The translations under genes were made by a program, and so were the position numbers. A DNA stretch of 64,000 nt, taken from assembly GCF_000002425.4 (NCBI RefSeq), contig NC_037256.1, forward strand, positions 12,185,556-12,249,555, in the 5' to 3' direction. This DNA is from Physcomitrium patens. Taxonomy: Eukaryota; Streptophyta; Bryopsida; Funariales; Funariaceae. Under the pieces are notes generated by a model that did not search any database, was not told the origin of the DNA, and saw nothing but the letters and a program-made list of their open reading frames with translations. Positions 38,625-50,108 of this stretch are shown here, piece after piece (the first letter of the stretch is position 1; each line of letters starts with the position of its first letter).

Positions 38625-40912
38625 AAACACTACTGATCTTTAATAAGAAATAAGCAAAAGAAGAAAAGATAATAATTCCACATATTGAATGAAGACCATA
38701 TGCTTCATGAGCTAATTGTGCATCAATACAATCTCAGACTATTTTGTCTATTTATTTGGATGCTATTTAGTTCATCTCATAGCTTGTCAGCTGCTACTTC
38801 AAGTATCTTCAATACAAATATGTTTATTTGAAATTCATCTAATGAACAACTATGATGTGAAATTGTGATAACAAAGACATAGGAAACACATAATAGTAGA
38901 CTAAGTGAAGCATCTACATTTGAAATGAAGTTCTTCAATTATTGTAGGATTTGATGGATTTGTTGTCAAAAGATGGTGATGGACATGACTAGTTTGAATC
39001 CTAAAATACATGGGATTTGTGAATCAAAGACCAAAGTAACAAACTCCTAACAAAGGTTGAAGTTTGTTCATTTCATTGATGAAATAGTACAATATTGAAA
39101 GAGCAAGGATTTTAAAATTGAAATCCTTCTATTCAAATTAGCTTAAATGATATAAGAAATGGTAGAAAGATACTACAACACTATTGAATGAATAGCCTTA
39201 CATTTTGCGGTACTTTATGGTTGATTGAATTGAAAGAATAAGAGAGCGCAAAGATACTTTGATGTAAGAGATACAATGAGTTATATTCTAGTAAACTACA
39301 TCTTTTATGCAAATTTTATAGCAATTAAAGACTCATCCTTATTTTCAATAAGAATTGGAAATGGAATAAATGGAATAGATGATAGTCATATTACAAAACC
39401 ATCCAATAATTACAATTGTATTGAAACCCTCTAATCAAAATTTTAATAGTCTTGAAATTATAAGTTTGTGGGATTAAGGACCTTGAAGGTTCATTGGTTC
39501 ATTGCTCTCATACTATATGACATTGACAACAAAGGTAGCCTCAGCAAGAAAGGCATTGTGATCAATTTTGTTGACTTTGTATACAATTGCAAAACACACA
39601 ATCTATTTCCATGATGATACTTTGGTGTCAACATACCTTATTATTGGTCAAAATCATATTGTTGCTATTGTTATCAATTTAAGTATTTATTTGAATTTAT
39701 AAGAAATGTTTTCAAAATAGAAGAATAATAAGTAGAATTTGCATAAAATTCAAGGAAGTTGTTTTTGAATTCCTAAGTGAGAAATCTTTTGTAACTTCTA
39801 CATTGTGCCAATAACTTTTTAATTGAATTACCATTTTGAGTTCCTTTCTTTACTTCTACAACCTGCACCTAGACATATTTTTATTTTTCTCCAATTTATA
39901 TTGAACTATTTTGAATTTTAAAAATATATTAATAAAATTGAAAAAATAATCCTACTCATCCTAATTGTTATTATCACTGTATTATTATTTTGTATGTTAG
40001 AATCGTAATTAATAGAAGGAAATAAGAGGGACGAAATGAAAAGAGTATAAATGGAGGATGATGAGATATTTTGTTGTTTGTATTTAATGTGTTTATATCC
40101 TTGATGTTTTCCTTTTAAGTTGAATTACTTTTGAAAGAAAAACACAAAAAGTCCAAACAAGTTAAGTTAATCCAACATAGTCTATCCCTTGAAGAAAAAG
40201 AAAGTGCAACATAAACCTTGATGAGATGCTTATACAGTGAGAAATTACTTTAAAACCGCATTGATTATAATTTTTCAAATATATGATTTGTTTCAGTGAG
40301 TAGATTTATTATCAGAGAAAATGTTATACAACTAAAAAAATTAACATAATTTTTTATATTCATTTGAGTTTTAGAATTTTATCTGCTCTTGCAATAGCGA
40401 AGCTGCACATGCTACAGCGAAACTCTCTTAGTTTATTCACAAGTTTCACATTACGGCCTAGTTCAGCAGAATTATCTTCCTCTTGATACCCATAAAATCA
40501 TGGTTTTCATTTACTCATCTAATATACAACCGTTAAATAGATATTTATTGTGTTTTCAGGTGTCCAGGTGATACGTACATATTTCACAAGTATGTCTCCA
40601 AGAACCTAAGTGAAACTTATGTAATGCATTCCATTGGCACAATATTTTCAATTGCAAGAATCTTAATATAATATATCTGACAAAGGCTGTTCTCAGTATA
40701 TCAAGAGTTAAACACTAATTGCTTCTTTTCTTAAAGTCGATTCATTTGTAGTAGACGAGGGACACAATTACAGAAGTGTACAGTGCTGCTTCTATTTTAT
40801 GCGACTAGGAAGGATTGTAGCAAATATTGAGTAAAGGAACAGATCAGTTTTCTTTTGATGAAATTTTTTCAAGTTAGATAAAATAGAACTGATATGTGAT
40901 AAAACCGTACTT

Positions 40913-40959
40913 AAATTTGTGTAGTGAGCGGTTCATTTAAGTACTCACTACACAAATTT
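40913..40959. repeat. Perfect 16-bp inverted repeat with a 15-base loop
   Basis: AAATTTGTGTAGTGAG at 40913-40928 is the exact reverse complement of 40944-40959. The loop is CGGTTCATTTAAGTA. Sixteen of sixteen pairs match in a non-palindromic, non-(TA)n sequence, which is unlikely by chance. It could be an miRNA-like or terminator hairpin, or a footprint of a small inverted insertion. No function is shown. Confidence 0.75.
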
Positions 40960-41704
40960 CCGCACTAACAGGTGTGGTTAAACTCGGACTGATTATCCCT
41001 ATACTATGAACATCAACTGGTCATGTCACAGTATGGCAAAGTATATGCGGGACACTGGAAAATTGTGATAGATCCTTCCAAATCCACGTTTATATGACTG
41101 CTAATTCTCTCGGTTGGGCACCCCAACATTTGAGAACATTCATTTGAGAAAATTAGGACTTCAGGATTTTCCTTGAGAACGGTTCATTCACAACGGTTGA
41201 CATGTTTATTATCTTTCTAATCAAAGTGGAGTCACGTATTACATTCTGGAAATAGTTCTAAACGAATCCATGAAAAACGGTAGATGTGTTCGATAGGAAT
41301 TTCAATCGCCACTACATTTGGGTACTTAGAGGAATGACATGACACGCAAGTGGATATCTCACTCACGAAGTTGGGACAGATATCTCAATGGGTCCACGCA
41401 TCCAAAAATCTAGTCAGTGTAGTATAATATCGCACCATGGACTGAACCTTCTGCCACAGACAGGCAGTGGCTCACCACCTAAAAAAGATGCTTGCAGTCT
41501 ACCTGTAACTGACGAGAGATCAGTTCATGAGGAAATCAATGACCTCTGCTTTTTGTACAGAATATAAACAATCTGAATGAATCACCACAAGCTATAGAGA
41601 TGGTCATCATACTAAACAATACCGTCACAACCCGAAATTGTCTACGTTCCAAAGGATGGAATTTTGTACAGTCACAATCACCGGCCTCCTCTCTCCTCAT
41701 CATG

Positions 41705-41850
41705 TTACAACCTCTGCAGGTGGCATGGTCTGTCCCAGAGGGTGATTGCATTGCCGTTGTCACAAGGCATTGCAATGTGCGACCTCAGGACCATAGGAGT
41801 GTCCGCAGGACACGAATGTGCATTGGATTCGACGCATGTGCATCGCGATC
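41705..41850 (+). repeat. Diverged partial copy of the inverted-repeat arm
   Basis: A 21-base block (about 41723-41743) is identical to about 42190-42210 in the right arm. Weaker similarity continues for about 100 bases (GGGCAATG/GGCATTGCAATG, TATGCAACCTC/TGTGCGACCTC). The reading frame WSVPEG is shared by both copies, although no real protein is established. This implies an older tandem duplication beside the right arm. Confidence 0.55.
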
Positions 41851-42054
41851 AGAGGTTTGCTAAGTTCCATGGCTACGAGCGCAACACAAGAACAACTAGG
41901 ACACTGAACAATGCCAGAGTAGCAACCAGCCACAGTTCTACTCCCGTCATCTTTATCAAACCATGGTCTTATAAAATGTCAGTTGGTAGTTCAATAGAGA
42001 AATTCAGGACAGGTCTATATGTCGTATTTTTAACGAACAGCTCATTGTGTTATG

Positions 42055-43189
42055 ACTCAATAACCTTACGAGGAGAGATCAGAGCCACGGCCATGGTTTC
42101 ATGTTCGACCACACGTTAACTTTCGGAGTGGTAACGGATGTAAAATATCGTCACTTTTCTCCAATTAACATTTTCATACACTTGTACGTTGCATGGTCTG
42201 TCCCAGAGGGTCACTGCTGCGACGCTGCTCCCCAGGGCAATGGAATATGCAACCTCGCTTTCGCGGAGACGGTATGCGCCAACGACTCACACCCTCATCA
42301 CGCGAAACCATCTGTCTGTGACGTTGACACAGGACTCTGCGGCCACAACCGCATCCAATGAATGCAAATCACCGCTCCGTAATTGTCAAGGCCGTACCCC
42401 GCCAAGAGTACCGCCCCCGTCACCAAACCTCCACTCATTCCGAAACACTATGCCGCGCATCTGACACAACTACCACATAACTCAGGACCTCTGCCACTAC
42501 GCCAAAACCATTTAACCACTTGTCCTTGAGCAACAATCAGTAACCCATAGGCATTGTGTGCCGCAAGCACTGAAACGATAGATCAAGTTTCCTTCTACTC
42601 CGATTCCAATTAGGACCGCAGGAACTAGTCTGCTGACCGCCAAATCCAGAACCAGAGCATTGTACTTTCCTCCATTAACTACGACTCCTCCCACACACAA
42701 TACTCCTCAGCCACCCGGCTCCTAGATACAGTGTGGGTGGCTCCACTGTGATCAGAAAACTTTGAAGACATTTTATACTGATTCCATCACTAGATCAGCC
42801 AATTTTTCTTTCTTCATATCACAAGGCACCTAAGGACCCACCCACACAGTGCCCGAGAAGATTCTAAAAACACCATACAAACAGCCCACAAGGTCTCGCC
42901 ATGTCGCAACTACAGGTGACAACAACCGAGCCACGACAATCGACACTTAAACCCTACACATAGAAATGCTGCATGGTCGTAAGACAATGTCGCCTGTCGG
43001 ACTCAAAGGGCATGTGTGTGCACAATCGAGAGATGAAGAGTGCAAGTTACCTCACGACGAGAAGGGAGGAGACAGAAGGTTTGGTAAACCGAGTGAGCCA
43101 ACGTATTCTTATATAAACCAGCAAGCAAGCGCCGAGACAGGATTAGGGTTTGACGGAGGATCTTATCCCACGTCCTCAAATCCACATCC
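42055..43189 (-). repeat. Right arm of the 1.14-kb near-identical inverted repeat
   Basis: Reverse complement of 8238-9381 (see that entry). In this arm the telo-box, TATA box and leader face left, toward the retroelement stack. It sits about 1.4 kb upstream of the ribosomal protein L26 start codon but points away from it. The arm is nine bases shorter than its partner, from the tandem-unit difference and one indel at the inner end. Confidence 0.95.
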
Positions 43190-44616
43190 GTTTGTCATTT
43201 GATGTTCGTATCGAGGTGTTTATTGAAGTCCTCAAACTCGTATTCGCATTTCAATCGTAGCGAACGGAACTCAACTATGCTGTCATTCACCACATCCTGG
43301 TACTCTTCATTCGTTCGTCAAGCTTTCATTCCTCGTTCCAGTTCTTTATTACTTTATTATTGTGATCCCCCTATTCCTCGTCTTTCCAATGTTCATTATA
43401 AATATTTCATTTTTGGTGAAGTAAATTTCTTGCAGTTTATACTGCTCGTTTTTTGTTTTTTATTTGTATTTTATTGGTAATTTATAGTTGAGATTACAAA
43501 TACTTGACGATGTCGTTAATCAGGTTCAGACAAAAGCAAGGATATATTCAAGGTTATGGTTTGGAGATATGGAAAAATGTACAAACTGGGTAAGTTGTGG
43601 ACAATGATAGATGTTTGGCCTTTTTACAAGTGAAACATCACGATGTTGCATTCATGTGTCTTGTATTTTTTAAACTTTACTTTATATTAATATAATTATT
43701 ATTGGTACATTTGTAAATTGGCGAAAAGATATAATTGTACGTATTTGTATATGGTGACTATAATTGAACAGGTTGTGAAAAGATTTTAAATAATAACGAA
43801 CATAACTACAATAAAACTATGCACCCATGACAAACATTCATATTGACTTCCTTATAATCCCATCGTAAGAAACATGTTATTGCAATGTATTCCTTTTTTA
43901 CCTTTATTTTTTTCTAGCATTTTTATTTGTTTCCGTGAATACATTACATTTTGGTGCTGATGTGATGTCATAGGTTTTATAGAAAAATAATCATAAATAA
44001 AATAAATAAAAAATTATATATATATATATATATATGTATGTTTTTGATAATTGACGACACTTCTGGATTATTAAAGATAAATACTTAATGATGATGACAA
44101 AAAATACAGGTGTGAAATTAACCATATAACAACGCTTTAAATTTTTTAAGGGATGCCGATCTTATTATTAACTCTTGTTGATTTCTAACATAATTAATTA
44201 GTTCATCCATTAATAAATTTATCCATCCATTCATTTATTCATTCATTCATTGCCTTGAACATTAATTCTGCAGTGCAGCGATGCTTGTGCAACTTTGCCA
44301 ACGCTGCTTCCAATAGTATTCGACATTATATTGTACAGTACATTTATATTATACTCACACATTGTGAGTACGATACATATACAGTATGCGAAGACGAAGA
44401 CATGGAATACAATCGATATGCATCATTTCCGTCGGATGAATGAATAATGGTTTCCGTGTGTAGTATCGTACATCCATTAGGTCAATGGAGAACCCCATAG
44501 CCCTAAAGCGAAGGAAGGGTTCTCTTGGAAGCTCCCTCGTCGCCTCATGCAGGCTTAGTATCCCTGGAGTGGCTCTCTTGCAACGTCCCTGCGTGTCTTC
44601 TCCATTGCCCGCAGCC
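43190..44616 (+). promoter_or_regulatory. Intergenic region and promoter of the ribosomal protein L26 gene
   Basis: AT-rich through the middle, with (TA)n at about 44016-44034. GC rises from about 44.25 kb toward the start codon. An 8-bp hairpin (TACTCACA/TGTGAGTA, 44352-44370) and a GCCCTAA word near 44500 lie in the expected promoter and leader. No transcription start is assigned. Confidence 0.5.
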
Positions 44617-45825
44617 ATGAAGTTCTCTCCCCGTAAACTCACGCCTCTTCTCTCTCTGTGTTGCAATTTTCAGCATTGAAATCGATGCAGGATTGTCGTT
44701 TCAGAGGTTGATTTTAGTTGGTTAAGTGGTTTTTGAGGAAACGTCTCACTGGACTCGCTCCCTGAGTCTTGATTGAAATGTGAAGAGGTTTGCGTGTGTG
44801 TCTGTGATTTTGTGTAAGGAATTGTCGAAAGTTCGACATGTACGCAGAGGACGTTCCGCACGAAGTGCAGTGATCTATGCGCGTTCGTAGTTGGATGTTG
44901 TCGTTCTCATCAGGTTGCCAATGTCGTTAATGTTGTGTTCGTACTCGGTGGGGTTGATATAGGTGTGAGCAGCTCTAGGCGCAAGTCGAGGAAGGCACAC
45001 TTCAGTGCCCCCTCTAGCGAGAGGCGGATTCTGATGAGTGCTGCTCTCTCTTCAGACCTGAAGAACAAGTATAATGTAAGTGTCGGATTTTTCATTTTTC
45101 GAGCAATTTTTTGATGTAGTTGTCGATTGAGACCCGAATGTATGTCCCTTTGGATTGGAGACTTCGCTTTTTGTGATGCAACCTCAGGTTTGATATACGT
45201 CATTGTGCAAGTATCCCGTCAGTCTGAGATGTCACTTAAATTGGCTTGCAAGTGATGGATGTTGGAACTCTACGTGGAATTCTGCGGCGAGTTGCTTCTA
45301 CTTTTGTATTGTTATGTTGACGCGTTAGAACGATTTCAGGTTCGGTCTTTGCCAGTGAGGAAGGACGACGAAGTCATGGTTGTGCGCGGCACGTTTAAAG
45401 GGAGAGAAGGAAAGGTCGTCCAAGTGTATCGGAGGAAGTGGGTGATTCATGTGGAGCGTATCACTCGTGAGAAAGTGAACGGTATGCACAGCTGTCTAGT
45501 CACGCTGCGGAACCTTGTTTATGTGAAGTTATTGTGATGCTCCGCAGTTGTCTTGAATGTGAGCAGTCGATCTTTCCCCTCCAATCAACTGCCGTTTCGT
45601 TCACGGAGAAGATTTTATGGTTTAACGGTTCTTTTGATCTTTGGACGGGGTTTTTCAGGAGCCACCGTCAACGTTGGCATCGACACATCCAATGTGGTGA
45701 TCACGAAGCTGAAATTGGACAAGGATAGGAAGGCCCTCTTAGAGCGAAAGGGCAAGGGTCGATCTGCAGAGAAAGGAAAGTTCACGAATGAGGATGTTGC
45801 TCCACCACTGCAGGAAGTGGATTAG
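44617..45825 (+). CDS. RPL26: 60S ribosomal protein L26 (uL24 family), four exons
   Basis: A structural protein of the cytosolic large ribosomal subunit, sitting near the polypeptide exit tunnel. Coding exons are 44617-44632, 44963-45075, 45340-45481 and 45659-45825, all with GT-AG introns, giving 145 residues. The first coding exon is only 16 bases (MKFSP plus one base). Exon 2 carries the basic [17 protein letters not shown] block. Exon 3 encodes the KOW motif, with [19 protein letters not shown] and [18 protein letters not shown]. Exon 4 has the conserved GATVNVG and [10 protein letters not shown]. The length and motif order fit eukaryotic L26 exactly. The C-terminal tail is short and family-variable. 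All invariant residues I can check are intact, so the gene looks functional. It is isolated between the inverted-repeat arm and an AT-rich tract; plant L26 is expected to be constitutively expressed. Confidence 0.97.
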
Positions 45826-46255
45826 AAAGTTTTGGTTTTTGATAATGATGCCACTCCAGCCATGTAGTGGTATGGATGAGATTACACACTCAACGCCGAA
45901 GTTTTTATTTTTTCCCCGTGTCATGTGTTGTCTTGCTGACTTGAGGAGGATCTGAATTGTGGGTGGAATTGTGGTGGAATCTGGCTTGGTGTTCACGAAG
46001 TACTTCATTGTTGGTCCTCTGCCAATATTGATCTGCTATGGTTGTGAAGCAGATTAGATCATGTCAACTACATTCATTAATTTATGCAAATTTGATGGAG
46101 GATAGAAAAAAGTATCATATTTGAAAAACCAGGACTTTTCAAACGGAAGCGACTCTATTCCAGTACTTATCGACGAAATTATAATCGTACAGTCTAAACG
46201 CATTTTCTTGACCGAATTTTTGTAGGAAACAATGTTTTACAAGGTAGTCCTCATT

Positions 46256-46298
46256 ACGTTATCTATGAAGCTTCTCATACGTTATCTATGAAGCTTCT
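46256..46298 (+). repeat. 20-bp exact duplication, 23-bp period
   Basis: ACGTTATCTATGAAGCTTCT occurs at 46256-46275 and again at 46279-46298, with CAT between. Two exact copies. Confidence 0.9.
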
Positions 46299-47814
46299 TC
46301 AATTTTCTCCCCAGTTAAATTTCTAAAGTATTAATATTCTAACAATATTGTACTTTTGTATTTCCTTTATTTATTAACTTTTCATTTCGTTTGAAAGCAC
46401 ATTCAGTAGCTTACTTAAATGTTCTTGAAATCAAATATAAAATTAGGTGAAGTTGAATTATTTCCAGGTTTATGGAAATATCTTGACCACCTAATGCCAT
46501 CATACTTTATCAAATTAGTCACTCAAGCTACTTGATTCTTAGCTTTGTAGAAAATCCTGCTTTGACACACAAGCAATCAAATTTTCTGTACCAACTTTGG
46601 TCATAATGTAAATATTTACTTTGAATAATCTAAAAGATAATAACAACATTTCTAAATAAACGAAGTCTTGTGTTTTTAGTGACACAAATAAAGAAATTTG
46701 CAAAAAAAATAAGATAGTGATATTTCAATACCCCTCTTGGATGTTTTTGGTACCCATTTCCCAAGTCATGGATTGCTGCCATTGAGAATGTGAGTGAGAA
46801 CATGTTCTTAAGTTTTTAAAGTTTCTAACTTTTCAGGTCGAACTTCTACTCTCCCAACTGAGAAGGGCGTTGGGAGGTACAAAAATATACGGGAGAGTAT
46901 TAAAAAAAAAAAAAAATGTGCCCATAAAAGAAGAAATTAATATAAGTTATAGTCTTTAGAAATAATAATTGTAAGTTTAACCTTTATTTTTTCATGTAGA
47001 ATGTAGGTAGAAAAGCCATCTTCAAAAGATATCAATGTACATCATCAAAATGTATATGAGAATACTTTATTAAAAGTATTGAAGAATATTGAGACAAATA
47101 ATTTATCACAAATAGTGATATTATTTTGTGAACCAAAATTTATGAACAATTCAATAAATTTTAAAAGAGAAAACATAATTAATTCTATTCCATATTTTCT
47201 AAGAGAATCTTCAATCAAACAACAAAATTTTAAGGAACAAAACATTTTTGGTTATCATAAATATTTTAACATTTGTTTTTTTTCTATTTCTTCATTTCAC
47301 TTTAGTAAAATATGAAATTTGATAGTTTAAAAAAATATGAAAATTTTAGCATCTTAATTTACCAATTATTTATAATCAATACTTGTTTTTTAAATATGAT
47401 TGACAATGTTATAGAATAGATAAAGATAATAATTGTCTATGCAAAATACATATCAATCATACAATAATGTTATAAACTAAAATTATTGGTTAAAAAAAAA
47501 TTATATTATAATTAATAATATCTTGGTATAAAATGGTGCCAAGCCCATTTTCTTAATATAAATGTATTGGGTAAAGTAATTGTTCATCACCACTCTGGTT
47601 TTTATATCTTTTAATTTAAAAAAAAAAAAAAAAAGATTTCTAAAACATAATTGTGTTTGAAATGATGTGTATTGTAAGCATGAAAATACAATCTTTGATA
47701 TTTGTGTTGATCCTTAATGGTATTTGAAAGATTGATTTATTGCATAATGGAGGTCTCAAGAGTCATATTTGTTATTTTTAAACATTTTTTATATTAAAAA
47801 AATTTAGATATAAG

Positions 47815-47995
47815 AAGAAGAACATGAAAACATGGGAACATGGGATCTCAAGAAATGCAGGAATGTGGGAGCATAAGAACACAATGCCTTTAGAGGCCCA
47901 GTAGTTAGAAAGAGACAACTCTTGAATGCTTTTATAGCTTTTCAGTGTCAAATGGCACATGTTTTGCTAGTATATTCATAAGGCGAGTCAAATCA
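47815..47995 (+). repeat. Dispersed repeat family, copy 3
   Basis: The A block is at about 47820-47890 (AACATGGGAACATGGG ... GGAATGTGGGAGCATAAG) and the B block (GCTAGTATATTCATAAGGC) at about 47964-47984, in the same order as copy 2. Unclassified and non-coding. Confidence 0.45.
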
Positions 47996-48780
47996 CAATC
48001 CAGAAATTAATAGAGGAAAAAGGGATACTTTTAATAATTCAAAGAAACAACTAATTACTTTATAATATTACAATTGTTTATTTAAGTAGGGTCTAATTTT
48101 GTATATATTAAAGGAATCTATATTATTTTAATCAATTTTTATCACTTTCATTTTTAAATAATTGATGAGTTACTTCAGTATTTTAGATATATATATATAT
48201 ATATATATATATTTATCAATAGAATATAATTAATTACAAATATTTTAAATTATTTAGGCTAACTTCTATAACAAATAAATTCTTATGTTCTTTTTAATTG
48301 GTTTTTGAAAACATCTTTGGCAGCAATACTTGTCACAATTTTTTTAAGAAAATGATCTTAGTTGAAAATTTCATTTACAATGACAATGAAAAGGACACAT
48401 TTATATTAGTCAAGAATTACTAAAAGCACTATTTTTATACCAAACTCCTAATAAAACAAAAAACACTTTTATATGAAGAAATTGTTTTGTTTTGTTTTTG
48501 TTTTGTTTTGTTTTTTTTTTCTTCTCTATTAAATGGTTGTAATACTTTGGAACGTCCCTTTTAAGAACCTCAATACCAATTACAAAATTGGTGAAGTAGA
48601 ATCATCAAATGCAACTTGGAATAAAATGAACGAAGACCTAATCGTATAATGACATGTCTACCATTGTATTATTCTATTCTATTGTGTGATAAAATTTCTC
48701 CACTTTACATGAAGCCTTCCAAGAAATTGTCCTCAACTGAAAAGGAACAAAGAAATTGACTGTCGTGGTAAAAGTTACAA

Positions 48781-49430
48781 GCAATGGTGCCTACCTTGGT
48801 AGTTCTCTTTTTCACGAAGCAAGTTTGAAATTTTGAATTCGTAAGGCGGAGTCTCCCGAGACAAACGGCGACGCATAGAAATCTCCGCCGCGTTGCAATC
48901 CTCCCTCCGCTCGGCAAAATGCAGCTTCCTGGATGCGTCGTTGAAGTTGCAGGGCAATCTGCAGAAGCGCCGATCGCCCACCTGAAGAGACTCGAGGAGA
49001 CCGTTCCTCGATGGCGGAGCTGGTTTGACCAACGTTGCAATGCATTGTAGAAGCCGCGGCAAACAGGACAGAGCGATCGATCAGCTGCGGTGGGTCAAAC
49101 CAGCGCGGAGTTGCTGAGCCGTTGTGACGCTTGCATTGCCAGGCAAGACCGTTGAATTTCTATGCCTAACTTGCAGGAATGGTTGGTGTGTGTGTCGAGT
49201 GTTGGAAACGGTAGCGGGTTGTGAGAGAATATGGTCATCGCACTGGATCGGGTTGTTAGCATTTGGGTTATTTATTGAAGGAGGGCACTAAGCTGTGAGT
49301 GTCATCTGCTGGAGTCTCTCTGGATTGCTTCTTGAGCCCTGTCGCAGCTCGTATTGTGGAGTTGGAAGAAGTGCAATTTGTGGTGGGATTCGGAGGGTGA
49401 GAATTTGGGCTGATTGTGGGCGTAGTCAAG
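48781..49430 (+). promoter_or_regulatory. GC-rich promoter and 5' leader of the TAXIMIN-type gene
   Basis: A sharp GC rise begins near 48.83 kb and runs into the peptide gene. The region contains a 43-codon ATG frame at 48919-49050 on the same strand, which would be an upstream ORF if transcription starts before it. Minus-strand frames of 77-111 codons here overlap in several frames and show no family resemblance. The transcription start is unknown. Confidence 0.45.
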
Positions 49431-50108
49431 ATGAGCGATGATGACGGCTGTGATTGTCGACCACTTGGGTTCCTCATTGGCCTTCCCTTCATGTTGGTGG
49501 CCTTTCTTCTGTCTTTAATCGGCATGGTGCTCTGGATAATTGCGTAAGCGCTCTGAACTCCTCACAGGATCGTCGGGGATTTGCAAATTACAGGGGTTTA
49601 ACTTGAGGTGTGGTTCGTTTTGTTGTGTTGGCAATTCGAGAAAAAGTTTGAGGAATTCTCGGTACCTTGCCATTCAAACCTAGTACGTGGGTCTTAGCCC
49701 CATGTTCAGAGCACATCAACCTGGTGCTCAATTTGCCGTGGCCAATTTTATTTCAATTGCTCAATTTTTTTAGTCTTTACTAGTAGCGGCAGCATTAGGG
49801 TGAAGAGTGGGAATCACATGTGATTTTTATTCTTTTCAGAATGTTGTTTTCGACCCATCTGACTTGAGTTGTAAGTATTTCTTGGGGTAACTGGCTATGA
49901 ATATTTTCTTTTCTAAAGGTGTAATTGGTAGAAGGCAAATGCCACAACCAGCATTGACGTGTGTCGTGTTCTGCGTCTTTGCAGGACCCTTTTAGCATGT
50001 TGTTGCCCTTGTGGAATCTGCTGCGCGGGCATTTTGAATCTTGCCTTAAGTCTGATAAAAGCCCCCATCAAGGTCATCAGATGGTTCACCAAGCAAATAC
50101 CTTGCTGA
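49431..50108 (+). CDS. TAX1: TAXIMIN-type cysteine-rich small peptide, two exons
   Basis: Exons 49431-49543 and 49985-50108 flank a 441-base intron (donor TTGC|GTAAGC, acceptor TTTGCAG) and encode 78 residues. TAXIMIN peptides are very conserved small plant proteins linked to growth at lateral-organ boundaries and to specialised metabolism. The hallmarks are all here: an acidic Cys-containing start followed by [12 protein letters not shown], a hydrophobic stretch (about residues 14-41), a cysteine cluster (CCCPCGICC, about 43-51), and the C-terminal signature [11 protein letters not shown]...QIPC ending in cysteine. The split codon is an alanine inside the hydrophobic segment. Both exons are too short to stand out as open frames. 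All family landmarks are intact, so the gene looks functional. How the mature product is processed or placed in the membrane cannot be read from the sequence. Confidence 0.9.

Larger units (their letters stand above)
33647..40380. other. Long AT-rich tract with decayed repeats and no recognised gene
   Basis: Open frames are short and low-complexity. Content seen: two small tandem duplications (36403-36454, 38561-38624), a dispersed-repeat copy (about 37995-38490), pyrimidine runs (about 38208-38232) and (TA)n. The stretch at 38.9-40.0 kb is slightly more complex and may be an unrecognisable decayed gene or element. Confidence 0.65.
40381..42054. other. Moderate-GC tract without a recognised gene, left of the right arm
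   Basis: Composition rises to that of the gene islands, but no family-level protein match is seen. It contains a perfect 16-bp hairpin (40913-40959) and, at about 41705-41850, a diverged direct copy of a piece of the adjacent repeat arm (compare about 42185-42300). Confidence 0.5.
45826..48780. other. Intergenic, AT-rich, no gene recognised
   Basis: The first about 200 bases are probably the L26 3' untranslated region. Beyond are a 23-bp-period tandem duplication (46256-46298), A runs (about 46901-46917 and 47619-47634), (TA)n at 48186-48213, and dispersed-repeat copy 3. Confidence 0.65.

Noticed and set aside
41600-42361. Shared VAWSVPEG peptide word in two neighbouring frames, suggesting a Cys-rich tandem protein family
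   Set aside because: The match is explained by a short identical DNA block. The frames lack splice support, and other frames over the same block match equally well.
8238-43189. A giant TIR transposon with 1.14-kb terminal inverted repeats
   Set aside because: No target-site duplication flanks the outer ends, the ends lack a recognised terminal motif, and no transposase is seen inside. The interior holds a normal host gene and unrelated old retroelements.
48705-49062. Overlapping minus-strand frames of 77-111 codons upstream of the TAXIMIN-type gene
   Set aside because: Three overlapping frames in one GC-rich segment with no family resemblance are typical of composition-driven open frames in a promoter.
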